Shown one piece after another: positions 1-10,200 of a DNA stretch of 64,000 nucleotides. The stretch is taken from contig NZ_CP020472.1 of the NCBI RefSeq assembly GCF_002075795.1, positions 2,463,001 through 2,527,000 on the forward strand, written 5' to 3'. A program made the translations under genes and the position numbers. The stretch is from Shewanella japonica. GTDB lineage: Bacteria; Pseudomonadota; Gammaproteobacteria; Enterobacterales; Shewanellaceae. The number at the start of each line of letters is the position of its first letter. Position 1 is the stretch's first letter. Below the pieces are notes generated by a model. The model saw only the letters and a list, made by a program, of their open reading frames with translations, was not told the DNA's origin and made no database searches.

Positions 1-1013
1 AGTTCTCTGCATTCAATAAAACTTTCTTTATCGGAATTACTTGTCAGCATAATAACTGGCAGTTTATCGAGTATGTTCATTTTGTTCATCGTTTTTAAGG
101 TATCTATGCCATTTAGAACCGGCATGTCGATATCGAGCAATACTAGTTCAGGTTTGCAGTTTTTTAGTTTATTGATGGCCTCTGCTCCATTAGTGGCGAC
201 TTCTACATCAAACCCTTTGGGTTTTAAAATCGTGGTAATGATTTTTAACATCACATTCTGATCATCAACCACAAGAACTAACGGCATTTTCTTTTTAAAA
301 CTCGGTGTAGCGCCCTTCACTTTGCTGCCTATCTCTTTGAAATAGCTTTGGTTATGTGCCTTGAAATTTTCAACTTTAGGTTTTATTTTTGATACATGGC
401 CATTCATTGTTTCAATTGAATCAGTAGGTTCAAGGCTACAGAGGTTATCTATCTCAGTGATGAGCTCATTTAACAATTCATGTTGAATCCCCTTCTCATC
501 GCTGATTGAAGTTTCAACTTCATGCAATTGTATAGAGACGTTTTGTAATTTATTAATAATCGTTTTTTTGTCTTCTTCGTATAAGTGCGCTTTATCCTGA
601 CTTGTAAGCAAATCGCACATCTGGGCTATTGAAAGTCGAATTCGGTTCATATCATATATTGGTTTAAACGTTTCGTAACTGTAGAACCGCCCTTTTGAAC
701 ACTCAAAATATGCTGCTTCACGATGCTCTCGACAGCAAATTAACAAAGACAAATGCTCCTTATTGAATAAATCTTTTGAATCGTTCAGTTTTTCAATAAT
801 TTCATTAAATTCTACCGCCTCTTTCGGCTCTTCAAATGCATAAATGAACAGCAAAGGTCGGGTCTTATCTTCGGTAAATTTTATAAATTGGTCTTGGTTT
901 GTGTTTATTTCGCAATACAATATCTTTTGATACTTATTCCTAAGTATCTCTTGTATCACTTTTTTTATCTCTATAGATTGATAAAACACAACGACATTTA
1001 CCAAATTGTCCAT
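1..1013 (-). CDS. Response regulator, C-terminus cut by window edge
   Basis: The minus-strand frame is open from an ATG at 1013-1011 to the window edge (337 codons), so the 3' end is missing. AGAAGGAC lies about 6 bases before the ATG. The first 230 or so residues contain no motif I can name firmly; they may be a degenerate receiver followed by a helical linker. From about residue 240 there is a normal receiver domain: LVVDD acidic pocket, then LLDIDMP with the phospho-acceptor aspartate at residue 294 (codon 132-134) and VIMLTS for the switch threonine. An output domain may lie beyond the edge. It follows the hybrid kinase by 53 bases on the same strand and is probably one of its phosphorylation targets. 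Function is inferred from family and position. Confidence 0.85.
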   Translation of the reverse strand, partial: MDNLVNVVVFYQSIEIKKVIQEILRNKYQKILYCEINTNQDQFIKFTEDKTRPLLFIYAFEEPKEAVEFNEIIEKLNDSKDLFNKEHLSLLICCREHREAAYFECSKGRFYSYETFKPIYDMNRIRLSIAQMCDLLTSQDKAHLYEEDKKTIINKLQNVSIQLHEVETSISDEKGIQHELLNELITEIDNLCSLEPTDSIETMNGHVSKIKPKVENFKAHNQSYFKEIGSKVKGATPSFKKKMPLVLVVDDQNVMLKIITTILKPKGFDVEVATNGAEAINKLKNCKPELVLLDIDMPVLNGIDTLKTMNKMNILDKLPVIMLTSNSDKESFIECRE

Positions 1014-1066
1014 AGGTTGTCCTTCTTATATGAGTTATCGACCATGTCGTTTAACACAAGGCGCAG

Positions 1067-4000
1067 TTATACAACTTCTCTTTGTTTTAATATTTGATTA
1101 ATTGCGCTGAGTTCTTTATCTATTTCAGGATACTTACTTTCAATACCATCAAAGTCAGTGTTATTTTTTTCTATCCATTTAAAAATATCACTCAACTCAA
1201 TCGCGCCACTAGAAACTGATGCGCCTTTCGCTGCATGACTTTTACTGCGAATGATTTCTGAGTTTCTTTCGGCGCAATGTTGTTTTAATGCTTCATAGTC
1301 TTCATTCACGCTAGTCCAAAACATGGCTAAAATTTCATTAGTGATACTTTCATCATCTGTTCCAATGACCGCTTTTAATTTTTCAAAATCAATTGAATTA
1401 TTGTGTTGCTCAAAACCATTTGTCATTGAGTAAGAAACACTTTCGGGCTGTTGGTGAATACCAGTAAGCGGTAAATATTGAACTAGCTTTTCTTGAAGAA
1501 GTTCTATTTCTATTGGTTTAGCTAAATAGTCATCCATACCTGCTTCTAAACAGTTTTCTGATTCGCCCACCATTGCGTTTGCTGTTACTGCAATGATGGT
1601 TATTGGTGAACAATTTTGTTTTAACTCTTGCTCTCTAATGGTTCTAGTCAATTCAAGACCGTCCATATTTGGCATATGACAATCAGTAAGTAATAAATTG
1701 AATCGACCAGACTGCCATTTTTCAAGAGCTTCAACACCATCATTTGACATTTCATATGCATAACCCAGGCTTTCTAATTGTTTACCTAGTACGAGGCGAT
1801 TTGTTGGCTGGTCTTCCGCAACCAATATTAAGCTATTAGTTTGTTCTGCTTCTTCAATCGTTTGCGTAATGACTTTCTCAAACGATTGACTGTTTTCAGT
1901 TGACCAATCTAATGCAGGGCTTTCAAGGCCGCACAATACCGCCATTCCGAATATAAACTCTGTGGGTTTGTAAGGATGAGCGGCACAAACATAAGTATAA
2001 GGATCTAAATGTCCCTTTGTTGCAATAGGATCATCATTAAGAATAAGTGTTTTAATTGACTGACTTATTTCAGTAAAAGATACACTATTGTTATCGGTAA
2101 TCAGTAAAGCATTAGAGGTATCCTGAGCTAGACTTTCAAGTTCATCGAACTCAACACTTGATACTCGATTACAACACAATTGATTTAGAATCATCAAACA
2201 CGCATGTTTACGTTCTTCATTACTTATCGATACTAAAACATTGAACTTTTTAAAATCAAATTGTGAAAAAGCGCCGTTATCAAGTTGCGTTAGCTTTTCT
2301 ATTAAGGGCAAAGTGACCGTAAAGTTACTTCCCTTACCTACTTCACTTTCAATTTCAATGTTTCCATTCATTAGTTCAGTAAATGACTTAGTAATACTTA
2401 GCCCCAAACCTGTTCCGCCAAATTTACGCGTCGTTGAGGTATCAGCCTGTGTAAATGGAACAAATAAGGTTTCTTGTTGAGACTGTGATATCCCAACACC
2501 GTTATCTATGACTTCTAAAATAAGATTCTCATTAGTTAATTGAGTCCTGATAACCACTACACCTTTTGAATTAAGGCTTTTCGAAAACTTAACAGCATTG
2601 CCCGTTAGATTTAAAATAATTTGTCTCAACCTAACTGAGTCAAATAACAATTCTTTCGGTATTGATAAATCTGGGTAAATATAAATTTCCACATTATTGT
2701 TTGAAGCATTAATCCAAAGGCTATCGATAGTTTTTTCTATAATAGACAGTACGTTACATGGGTTTATATCTAACTCTATTTGTCCCGATTCAATTTTAGA
2801 AAAATCCAAAATATCATTAATAATATCTAACAGTGAAAAAGACGAATCACGAATAGTCGTGGCCATTCGTTTTTGGTCTGCATTTAATGGCGTATTTTTG
2901 AGCAGATCAATCATACCAATAACACCATTCATCGGCGTTCTAATTTCGTGGCTCATGGTCGCTAAGAAACGAGATTTAGCTTTACTCGCCTGACGCGCTG
3001 ACTCTGTTTCTTTTTCTAATTTTTGTTGAACTTGTTTTTCATAGGTCAGATCGACATTAATTCCGTACATCGTCACAGGTAAATTATTTTCATCCAGTGA
3101 TAGGTTTGCAGCACACTGCAGCCAATGAATGGTTTTATCTTTTCGATTTATGATTCTAAATTCGGTCTTTAATGATGTGATGTTAGAAATAGCATCGCTG
3201 ACTTCTTGTTCAGCCTGTTCTACGTCATCAGGGTGCACATTATCTCGCCAATCGTTGTATTCAATACTCTTACCGTCTTCAACTCCGTATAAGCGGTACA
3301 TTCTTGAATCCCAATTTAACTGACCTGTTTTTATATCAAATGACCAATTACATACGCCGCCAGCTTCTGATGCTAAATTTAAACCGCTCAATAACTTATC
3401 ACGTTCAAAATTTGCACGATGTAGCTCTTCTGCAGACTGTTGACGCTCAGTAATATCTTCCACTACAGCAATAAAGAATTTAGGTTCGTTACTGTCTGCA
3501 TCTCTTACTAATGACACAGATAAATTAGCCCAGAAAAAGGAACCATCATTTCTTATATAACGTTTGTCGGTATTAAAATACGTTATTTCATCTGCTAATA
3601 ACTGCTTAATGTACTGATAAGATTGCTCCAAATCATCTTTGTAAGTCACATCTTTGATACTTTTAGTAAGCAGTGTATCTTCGTCATAACCTAATATTTC
3701 GCACATCTTGGTATTAACTTCGACAAACTTAGTATCTACCCCAATCCGACCGATACCAACGGCTGCTTGGTTAAATGCCGTTCTATAAATCAATTCTTGT
3801 TCATACAATTTTGTTTGTAATGCTAATTCTCTTTGCTTAATTTGTTCTTGGAATGAAATATCTCTGATTATGGCGACATACATAGCTTTAGCATCTAATG
3901 TTGTTTCGCCAACTGACATTTCAATTGGTATCTGGTGCCCAGCTTTATGGAGTCCAAACAGTTTTTTAGGTTCGCCAATGTAATCTTTTATCCATGAGTT

Positions 4001-5854
4001 GAATGGAATATTGTTTGCCTGTTCTAATTGTGTTGGCTGTAAACCTGCTAATAGAATATTAATGTTTTTATCGAGTAAGTCATTACGGTTTCGGCCGAAT
4101 ATTAATTCTAAAGAGCGATTAGCATCTTGAATGATACCGTTCTGATTTAATACGATTGTACCGTCTAGCGCCGCATCAAAAACGGCTCTTAATCTATCAG
4201 CAGAATCTTTTGACTCTTTAGTTCGCTCTTCTAGTATTAATGACATTTCTGTCATCGTTTCTTCTTCTTTTCTTTTGTCTTCGGTTATGTCATTTTGCAC
4301 GCCAATGAAGTGAGTTAACTCTTTGTTTTTATTGTATACAGGACCTATAGACAAATTATTAATAAAGGTCTCACCCGTTTTGGTGTAATTAGTAATAACC
4401 ACATTACAGGACATGCCTTTGTTAATGGCATGAGCTAGCTGTTTTACTTTGTCTTTTTCTGTTTTAGCCCCTTGTAAAAAACGGCAATTTTTACCTAAAA
4501 CCTCTTCGGGCCTATAGCCAGTAATTTGGGTAAAAGCTCGATTAATAAAGATAATCGGTTGATCGGGTAACCGCACATCTGTAACGATAATACCTGTGGA
4601 CGTAGAATTAATCGCACTACGTTGTAACTCGAGTAGTTCTCGCTGTTCTTCGTTTTTATTAATTAGCTTTGTTCTTTCTATAAATTTGCTTTCAAGCTCT
4701 TTTAATGCGACATGTAAATCTGCTGAAATATATTTACTATCAATACTAGTTGAAGAGTCTGTAGCCAAATCACTGACAAAATTAGAAAGTTCGTTCAAAG
4801 GATTCAATAAGTTCTTAAATACCGAATACATTAATATGAAAAAGACAATAAATAAGAAAAATAAAAAGATACTGGCGTTTTGTATCATCACAACCGATGC
4901 GGAAAAGGCCTCATCATGATCAATTCTGACGAGTGTAGACCAACCTATTCCTTGTAATTCATTGTAACCCTCAAAGTGATTATAAATAGTTATTTGTTGC
5001 TCATCACTTTGATCATGGGATGATATTTCAGTACCAGAAAAACCGGCTATTGCTCTATCTGCACCGATAACACCCTCTTTAACAAGGTTAATGTTGCTGA
5101 TACGGTCAAAGTTACGAACATATTTTGATTGTTTAAAACCAATTGGATCATATTCAACTATCAATACACCTTTGGCATCAATTAGGGACAGCTCTACATG
5201 ATGAAGATCTTTTTCTGCAAGCTGGTTATAGATATTTTTAAATACTTCTTCGACCACATAAAAGTCGATGATATTGACCCAGATGCCTATCATTTCTCCT
5301 TCAGTGCTCAGTAAAGGTGTGCCAATAAGTAGATCAAATCTATTTTCATACTCATCAATAAAACTTCGTTGCGGACCGAATAAATAAACTTGATTACTTC
5401 TATTATTTTTATGATTTTTAATGGCTTTAAACCATTGGGAATTAGCGATGGTAACTTGGTCTAAATTAGATGGCGGTATAGAAATTGAATTGTAATTCTC
5501 TGTGTTTTCGACAAGAATTTTACCTTGTAGATCAAGTACAGCAATTTTAGTCAATGTATTGCGACTTTTAGCTAGATTATTTAATTCTTGTTGAAACAGT
5601 TCAGATGTTACCTTTGCATTAAAACTCGTTTGATCTATCTCACCTAAGAATAATGGCAAAAACACAGCATCAAGATAACTTTGATAAAGGCTCTTTTCTA
5701 TTAAGCTTGTGAGTAATTTTGCTTCACGTTCATAGAAGGAAATAGTCTGCTCTTTTAACAAATTATTTATCGAAATTGAAAAGACAAGTACACCCACAAA
5801 CAAGATGCATATAGATATAAAAAATATCGTTGGAATAGGCTTAGAAAGTTTCAA
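1067..5854 (-). CDS. LOV/PAS hybrid sensor histidine kinase with REC and HPt
   Basis: This is a 1595-residue membrane sensor kinase. Visible order: transmembrane helix (about 8-30), periplasmic Cache-like sensor (about 35-320), second helix (about 327-349), four PAS domains (about 415-525, 553-670, 690-805, 825-940), HisKA with His969 in TMSHEIRTP, HATPase (NAVKF, DNGVGI, GTGLGL), a degenerate receiver-like stretch (about 1200-1320), a true receiver with Asp1391 (LLLTDCHMP), and an HPt domain with His1540 (SKSHAAKGAS). The first PAS domain carries the LOV photoreceptor signature GKNCRFLQG with the flavin-adduct cysteine at 457, then NYTKTG and FIGVQND. It can therefore run a full His-Asp-His relay and probably senses blue light as well as a periplasmic ligand. 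It overlaps the REC-EAL gene by 4 bases, so the two are translationally coupled. Confidence 0.93.
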   Translation of the reverse strand: MKLSKPIPTIFFISICILFVGVLVFSISINNLLKEQTISFYEREAKLLTSLIEKSLYQSYLDAVFLPLFLGEIDQTSFNAKVTSELFQQELNNLAKSRNTLTKIAVLDLQGKILVENTENYNSISIPPSNLDQVTIANSQWFKAIKNHKNNRSNQVYLFGPQRSFIDEYENRFDLLIGTPLLSTEGEMIGIWVNIIDFYVVEEVFKNIYNQLAEKDLHHVELSLIDAKGVLIVEYDPIGFKQSKYVRNFDRISNINLVKEGVIGADRAIAGFSGTEISSHDQSDEQQITIYNHFEGYNELQGIGWSTLVRIDHDEAFSASVVMIQNASIFLFFLFIVFFILMYSVFKNLLNPLNELSNFVSDLATDSSTSIDSKYISADLHVALKELESKFIERTKLINKNEEQRELLELQRSAINSTSTGIIVTDVRLPDQPIIFINRAFTQITGYRPEEVLGKNCRFLQGAKTEKDKVKQLAHAINKGMSCNVVITNYTKTGETFINNLSIGPVYNKNKELTHFIGVQNDITEDKRKEEETMTEMSLILEERTKESKDSADRLRAVFDAALDGTIVLNQNGIIQDANRSLELIFGRNRNDLLDKNINILLAGLQPTQLEQANNIPFNSWIKDYIGEPKKLFGLHKAGHQIPIEMSVGETTLDAKAMYVAIIRDISFQEQIKQRELALQTKLYEQELIYRTAFNQAAVGIGRIGVDTKFVEVNTKMCEILGYDEDTLLTKSIKDVTYKDDLEQSYQYIKQLLADEITYFNTDKRYIRNDGSFFWANLSVSLVRDADSNEPKFFIAVVEDITERQQSAEELHRANFERDKLLSGLNLASEAGGVCNWSFDIKTGQLNWDSRMYRLYGVEDGKSIEYNDWRDNVHPDDVEQAEQEVSDAISNITSLKTEFRIINRKDKTIHWLQCAANLSLDENNLPVTMYGINVDLTYEKQVQQKLEKETESARQASKAKSRFLATMSHEIRTPMNGVIGMIDLLKNTPLNADQKRMATTIRDSSFSLLDIINDILDFSKIESGQIELDINPCNVLSIIEKTIDSLWINASNNNVEIYIYPDLSIPKELLFDSVRLRQIILNLTGNAVKFSKSLNSKGVVVIRTQLTNENLILEVIDNGVGISQSQQETLFVPFTQADTSTTRKFGGTGLGLSITKSFTELMNGNIEIESEVGKGSNFTVTLPLIEKLTQLDNGAFSQFDFKKFNVLVSISNEERKHACLMILNQLCCNRVSSVEFDELESLAQDTSNALLITDNNSVSFTEISQSIKTLILNDDPIATKGHLDPYTYVCAAHPYKPTEFIFGMAVLCGLESPALDWSTENSQSFEKVITQTIEEAEQTNSLILVAEDQPTNRLVLGKQLESLGYAYEMSNDGVEALEKWQSGRFNLLLTDCHMPNMDGLELTRTIREQELKQNCSPITIIAVTANAMVGESENCLEAGMDDYLAKPIEIELLQEKLVQYLPLTGIHQQPESVSYSMTNGFEQHNNSIDFEKLKAVIGTDDESITNEILAMFWTSVNEDYEALKQHCAERNSEIIRSKSHAAKGASVSSGAIELSDIFKWIEKNNTDFDGIESKYPEIDKELSAINQILKQREVV

Positions 5855-7065
5855 AGTTTTGATTCCTCTAACGAGTTTACCCCAAAGCTCAAACCGCTTT
5901 CATTTATCTCATTAACAATGTCATGAGCGGCCAGCGGTTGACTAAAATAGAAACCTTGTGCAACTTTACATCCGAGCTTTATGATTAATTGCTTGGTTTC
6001 AAAATCTTCAACCCCCTCTGCCACGGCTAACAGATCCAAATCTTTTGCTAATGAAATACTGCGTCTAAACAAGGCTTTAGATTTATCGTTGTTTAGTATG
6101 TCAGCAACGAAGCAACGATCAATTTTAAGTTCGTTAAAAGGCAACATGTGCAGTTGTTCAAGTGAAGCGAACCCAGTACCAAAATCATCTATAGATAATT
6201 TAAACTTCATCATTCTAAGACGCAGTAAGGCAACAATCATCACTGACGGATTAGAAGGAATCGCAGTTTCAGTTAATTCGCAGGTTATTGCGTCATTGTT
6301 TATGCCGTGCGTTGCCGCTGTTTCTTCAAGCCAATGTGGAATAGTCTCATCATCTAACAACTTGCCAGATAAATTAATCGATAAGTTTAGTTTTTTATAT
6401 TCAGGTTTTAACATTGAAAAATACTGAAACGCATCATTGATAACGGCTTTAGTCAACGGCATGATTAAATCAGTTTCTTCGGCTTTATTAATAAACTGTG
6501 AAGGCAAGATAATTTGACCATTGTCTACAATTCTTGCTAATGCTTCAAAACCACATATTTCATTGGTCAATAGATTATATTGTGGTTGAAAAAACGCTTT
6601 TACATGTCCATTAACAATATAATCCTTGAGATCATGCTCGGTAATATCTGGCAATGGAGTTTGGTACTGCTTCATGTTTATTGATGCTGCTTGCTTAATA
6701 AACGACTGAAGCATATCGGAGGTGATTGGTTTAGGGACAATACCTAGAATATTAAGGTGATAATGGGTTGCGAGCACTTTAGCAGAGTTAAGTAAGCTCT
6801 GATCTTCTCCACTAAATAATACTATTGGGGTAGCATACTGTAACTCGATGAGTCTTTGTAAAAGGTATAAGCCATCCTTCACTGGCATATTTAAATCACA
6901 AAATATCAGGTCGAAATGATTTGTTTTTATTAATTCGAAGGCCTCTAATCCATCGGCAGCTTCTGCAATAGTGTATTGACCTAATAGGCCAAGACTTTTC
7001 GAGAAAATTTTTCGGATGACAGCTTGGTCATCAACTATTAATACAGAGCGTATTTCCTTCGTCAC
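5851..7065 (-). CDS. REC-EAL response regulator, c-di-GMP phosphodiesterase
   Basis: This 404-residue protein has an N-terminal receiver (residues 5-125, Asp57 in IFCDLNMP) and a C-terminal EAL domain (about 150-390). The EAL domain keeps the residues expected of an active phosphodiesterase: FEALAR, CELTET, IDDFGTG, LKIDR and AEGVE. It should hydrolyse cyclic di-GMP under phosphorylation control. Translation starts at GTG 7065, preceded by GGAGGGACG, a strong ribosome site. It is the first gene of a minus-strand operon with the hybrid kinase and another response regulator, so the kinase HPt domain is the likely phosphodonor. The output process (motility, biofilm) cannot be read from the sequence. 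Confidence 0.92.
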   Translation of the reverse strand: MTKEIRSVLIVDDQAVIRKIFSKSLGLLGQYTIAEAADGLEAFELIKTNHFDLIFCDLNMPVKDGLYLLQRLIELQYATPIVLFSGEDQSLLNSAKVLATHYHLNILGIVPKPITSDMLQSFIKQAASINMKQYQTPLPDITEHDLKDYIVNGHVKAFFQPQYNLLTNEICGFEALARIVDNGQIILPSQFINKAEETDLIMPLTKAVINDAFQYFSMLKPEYKKLNLSINLSGKLLDDETIPHWLEETAATHGINNDAITCELTETAIPSNPSVMIVALLRLRMMKFKLSIDDFGTGFASLEQLHMLPFNELKIDRCFVADILNNDKSKALFRRSISLAKDLDLLAVAEGVEDFETKQLIIKLGCKVAQGFYFSQPLAAHDIVNEINESGLSFGVNSLEESKL

Positions 7066-7216
7066 CGTCCCTCCGTTATGCGAATATCCCTTTCTTAAAT
7101 ATGAGTATAGTCAGGAATATTAAAAACGGGTAGCTAACTAAAAGTATAAGTCCTTGTATCTGATGAATGTTATGTTTTGCTTATTCGTTTAAACCACGAA
7201 GCGCTATTTTAGAAAC

Positions 7217-7243
7217 AAAAAAGCCGCCAAAGGCGGCTTTTTT
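7217..7243 (-). terminator. Rho-independent terminator, probably bidirectional
   Basis: GCCGCC (7223-7228), loop AAA, GGCGGC (7232-7237), with A6 before and T7 after. It lies 17 bases past the stop of the TonB receptor at 7260 and ends that gene on the minus strand. The tracts on both sides would also let it work on the plus strand. Confidence 0.9.
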
Positions 7244-7259
7244 CGAATAAAAAATTTGA

Positions 7260-10200
7260 TTAGAAATTCATTCGAGCATTTAAACGGAATGTACGACCCG
7301 TTTGATATTGATAAACGGTACGCGAATCTGTTGCTTCTCCACTAATTGGGCTTCCCTCATCTAACACATTGCCATTCACATTTAAGAATCGGCTTGTATA
7401 GTATTGGCGAATGCCTTCATCAGTTAAATTCACTGCTTGGAATGAAAAGGTAACAAAATCATTTAGTTTATAACTTGCTGAGAAATCGAGGGTTTGACGT
7501 CCTTCTTCCCATAAAGAGCCTGACTCCCAAGAACGTTTAGCTAATTGATCACTATTACCTCGGTATGACAACCTAAGTTGATGGCCATTCTTTTCCCAAA
7601 ATGTGGTGACATTATAACTGTGCTCTGGTGTGTAGGCGACTTGTAAAGCAGGTAATTTCACTGAATCATCAATCGATGACACCTCTTGGTCATATTCACT
7701 ATCTTGGTATGTATAATTTGTTTGAACACCTAAACCAGATAACCAACCAGGCAACATGTCAAAGGTTTGAATATATTGTAATTCAACGCCTTTAATCGTC
7801 GCACCTTTACCATTTTTAATTCGTGTGGTTTTAAATTGCGCACACATTTGTTCTAAATCACCTGAGTACATCCAGTCTTCACGGAATTCATCACTGCCTT
7901 GAAAGCGCTTAGGCATACATTGTTCAAGACTGTCTTGTCCTGCAACTAACACGAGATCATCAGGATTATATGACTCACCTTCAGTTAAACCAACATCACG
8001 TAGATCATCCATGTAGGTAACAACGGTTTCTGATTCTTCAAAGTTAGTCATATCTTTGTAGAATAATCCTGCTGAAAGCATACTGGTTTCATTGAAATAC
8101 CATTCATATGATAAATCTAAGTTGACTGACTCAAGTGGGTCAAGCTTTGGTGAGGTTAATGTGATTGTATTATTACGGTTGTAACCACCCCATTGTGTTT
8201 CACTCACTTTAAAACCTGGACGTAATGAGTCTATTTGTGGTCTAGACATGGTTTTAGATGCAGCAAAACGTAAAATCGTATCGTCTAAAAGCATGTAATT
8301 TAGATTTAAACTCGGCAAAAATACGTCATAGTCATGCGTACCAGTAACATCAAAAGTTCGACGGCTGCGATCTTCTGTAGCAACTAATTGACCATTCTCA
8401 TCAAACTGACGATCACCATATACATAGAATTTTTCAGTAGAGACATCACTGTGGCGCCATAACCACCAGTCACTCTCATTAGGATTTCCACGTACGGTAT
8501 TTGGGTCAAAACATGGGCCTTGATCAGCAATTGAAATATCATCGGTTAAATCATTTGTTCCAACGGTATCATAACCTTGTCCATCAACTCGTCCCCAGCG
8601 CGCTTCAGCATTCCAGTCTGTACCATAAAATGGGATGCCACTACATTCAGGTAAACTAGAGTCACGTAGCTCTGCTAATTTAAAAGGGTCCATTAAGCGA
8701 CCAGCGTTACCTGGGTCAAAAGCAAATTGTACCCCTGAAGAGCCTGCTGTTGATACTTCTGTTTTTACATAACGCACACCAAGATCACCTGACAATCGGC
8801 CGTCAAATAAGTCAAAGTTTGCTTTTAAATAGGTAGCAAAATTTTCAAGTTCAGCTGAGCGAGTATTTGAATCATCTGGTGTAAAACCGATTAAAGGAGA
8901 GCCTAAGGCTAAATCAAACGCTTTAAACGCTGAAAATGTTGACCAACCATCTGTCACAGAGTCACGGGCGTATCCATTACTTGACATAAAGTCGTCAACA
9001 GGGAAACCGTCATCTGCAGCAAACAAGTCACCACTCAGTGAGTTTAAACCATCATTTAATACGACTGTTGCGCCTGTATAAGGGTTGTTAATTACGACAC
9101 CTTCACCAACACTGTTAAATGCATTTTGTTGATCATCAACATATTTTTCGCGTTCTGTATATTTAGCACCAAATTCAACGCTGGTGATAGGCCCAGCATC
9201 TAACACCCAGTCAAAATCTACAAATGCTGATTTTTGGGTGTCTTCAACAGCAATAACAGAACGATTCAAGAAGGTTAAATGCTGGGCATTTAATTCATCC
9301 GCATTAAAGCCTGTTGTTGAGTAATTATCCCAAACATTTAATGGGTCACCAAATTCATTGTTAGCACCAAAGTCAATTAAGCCATTGCCATCAACAATAG
9401 TACAAGGTCCGTTAGTACAGTCGTAACCTACTGGCTCGATGTCTGTTGCAGGTACATTCTTAATTAACCAACGGTTAATATTACTGTAGTTTTGTAAGGC
9501 AATATAAACTTGGTTTTCTGGAATTCGCTCTGATTTCGAATATCCTAAGCCGGCTTCCATAATGAAGTTATCTGTAATGTCATGGCGCACATCAAATGAG
9601 ACTACACTGTTTTCTTCTTCATACTTGTTTTCAGACTGGCTTAAGCCACCATCACCAAAGCGGTTTAAGTATTTAGTGAATGTATTGGTTTTAGTATCAA
9701 TAGTATGCCAATTTTCTTGCGGGTCAGTCCATTGTGACGGACCGCCACCTAAACCTGGGTCAACCCCTTCTATCATGTTACCTTGCTGGCCGCTGCGTAC
9801 CTGTACACCATGCATTGAACTTTCAAAAGCCTGCTTTGTATAGTTAGTATTTAAATTAAATTCTGTAGAGCTTGTTGGTGCCCACTGTAAACCTAAGTTA
9901 AAATTCATACGGTCTACATCATTGTTATACAACTCATAACGAGTATTTTTATTAGTAAGACCCCAAACGTCTTGTACTTGATTACCGTCGGTATCGGTTG
10001 CTAAGTGTGAAAACTCAGACACCCAATTATCAGCAGTATACTGATCTTTACGATATGAATTTGTTTCGGATACCGCGGTAAATATAAGACCAAACGTGTC
10101 ATCTAAGAATTTTTCTGAAATCGTCCCAGATAAACGATAATTTTCATCTTCCAGTAAATCGTTATAACGGCCTTCAACAGTCAAATTACGGATTTCATAA

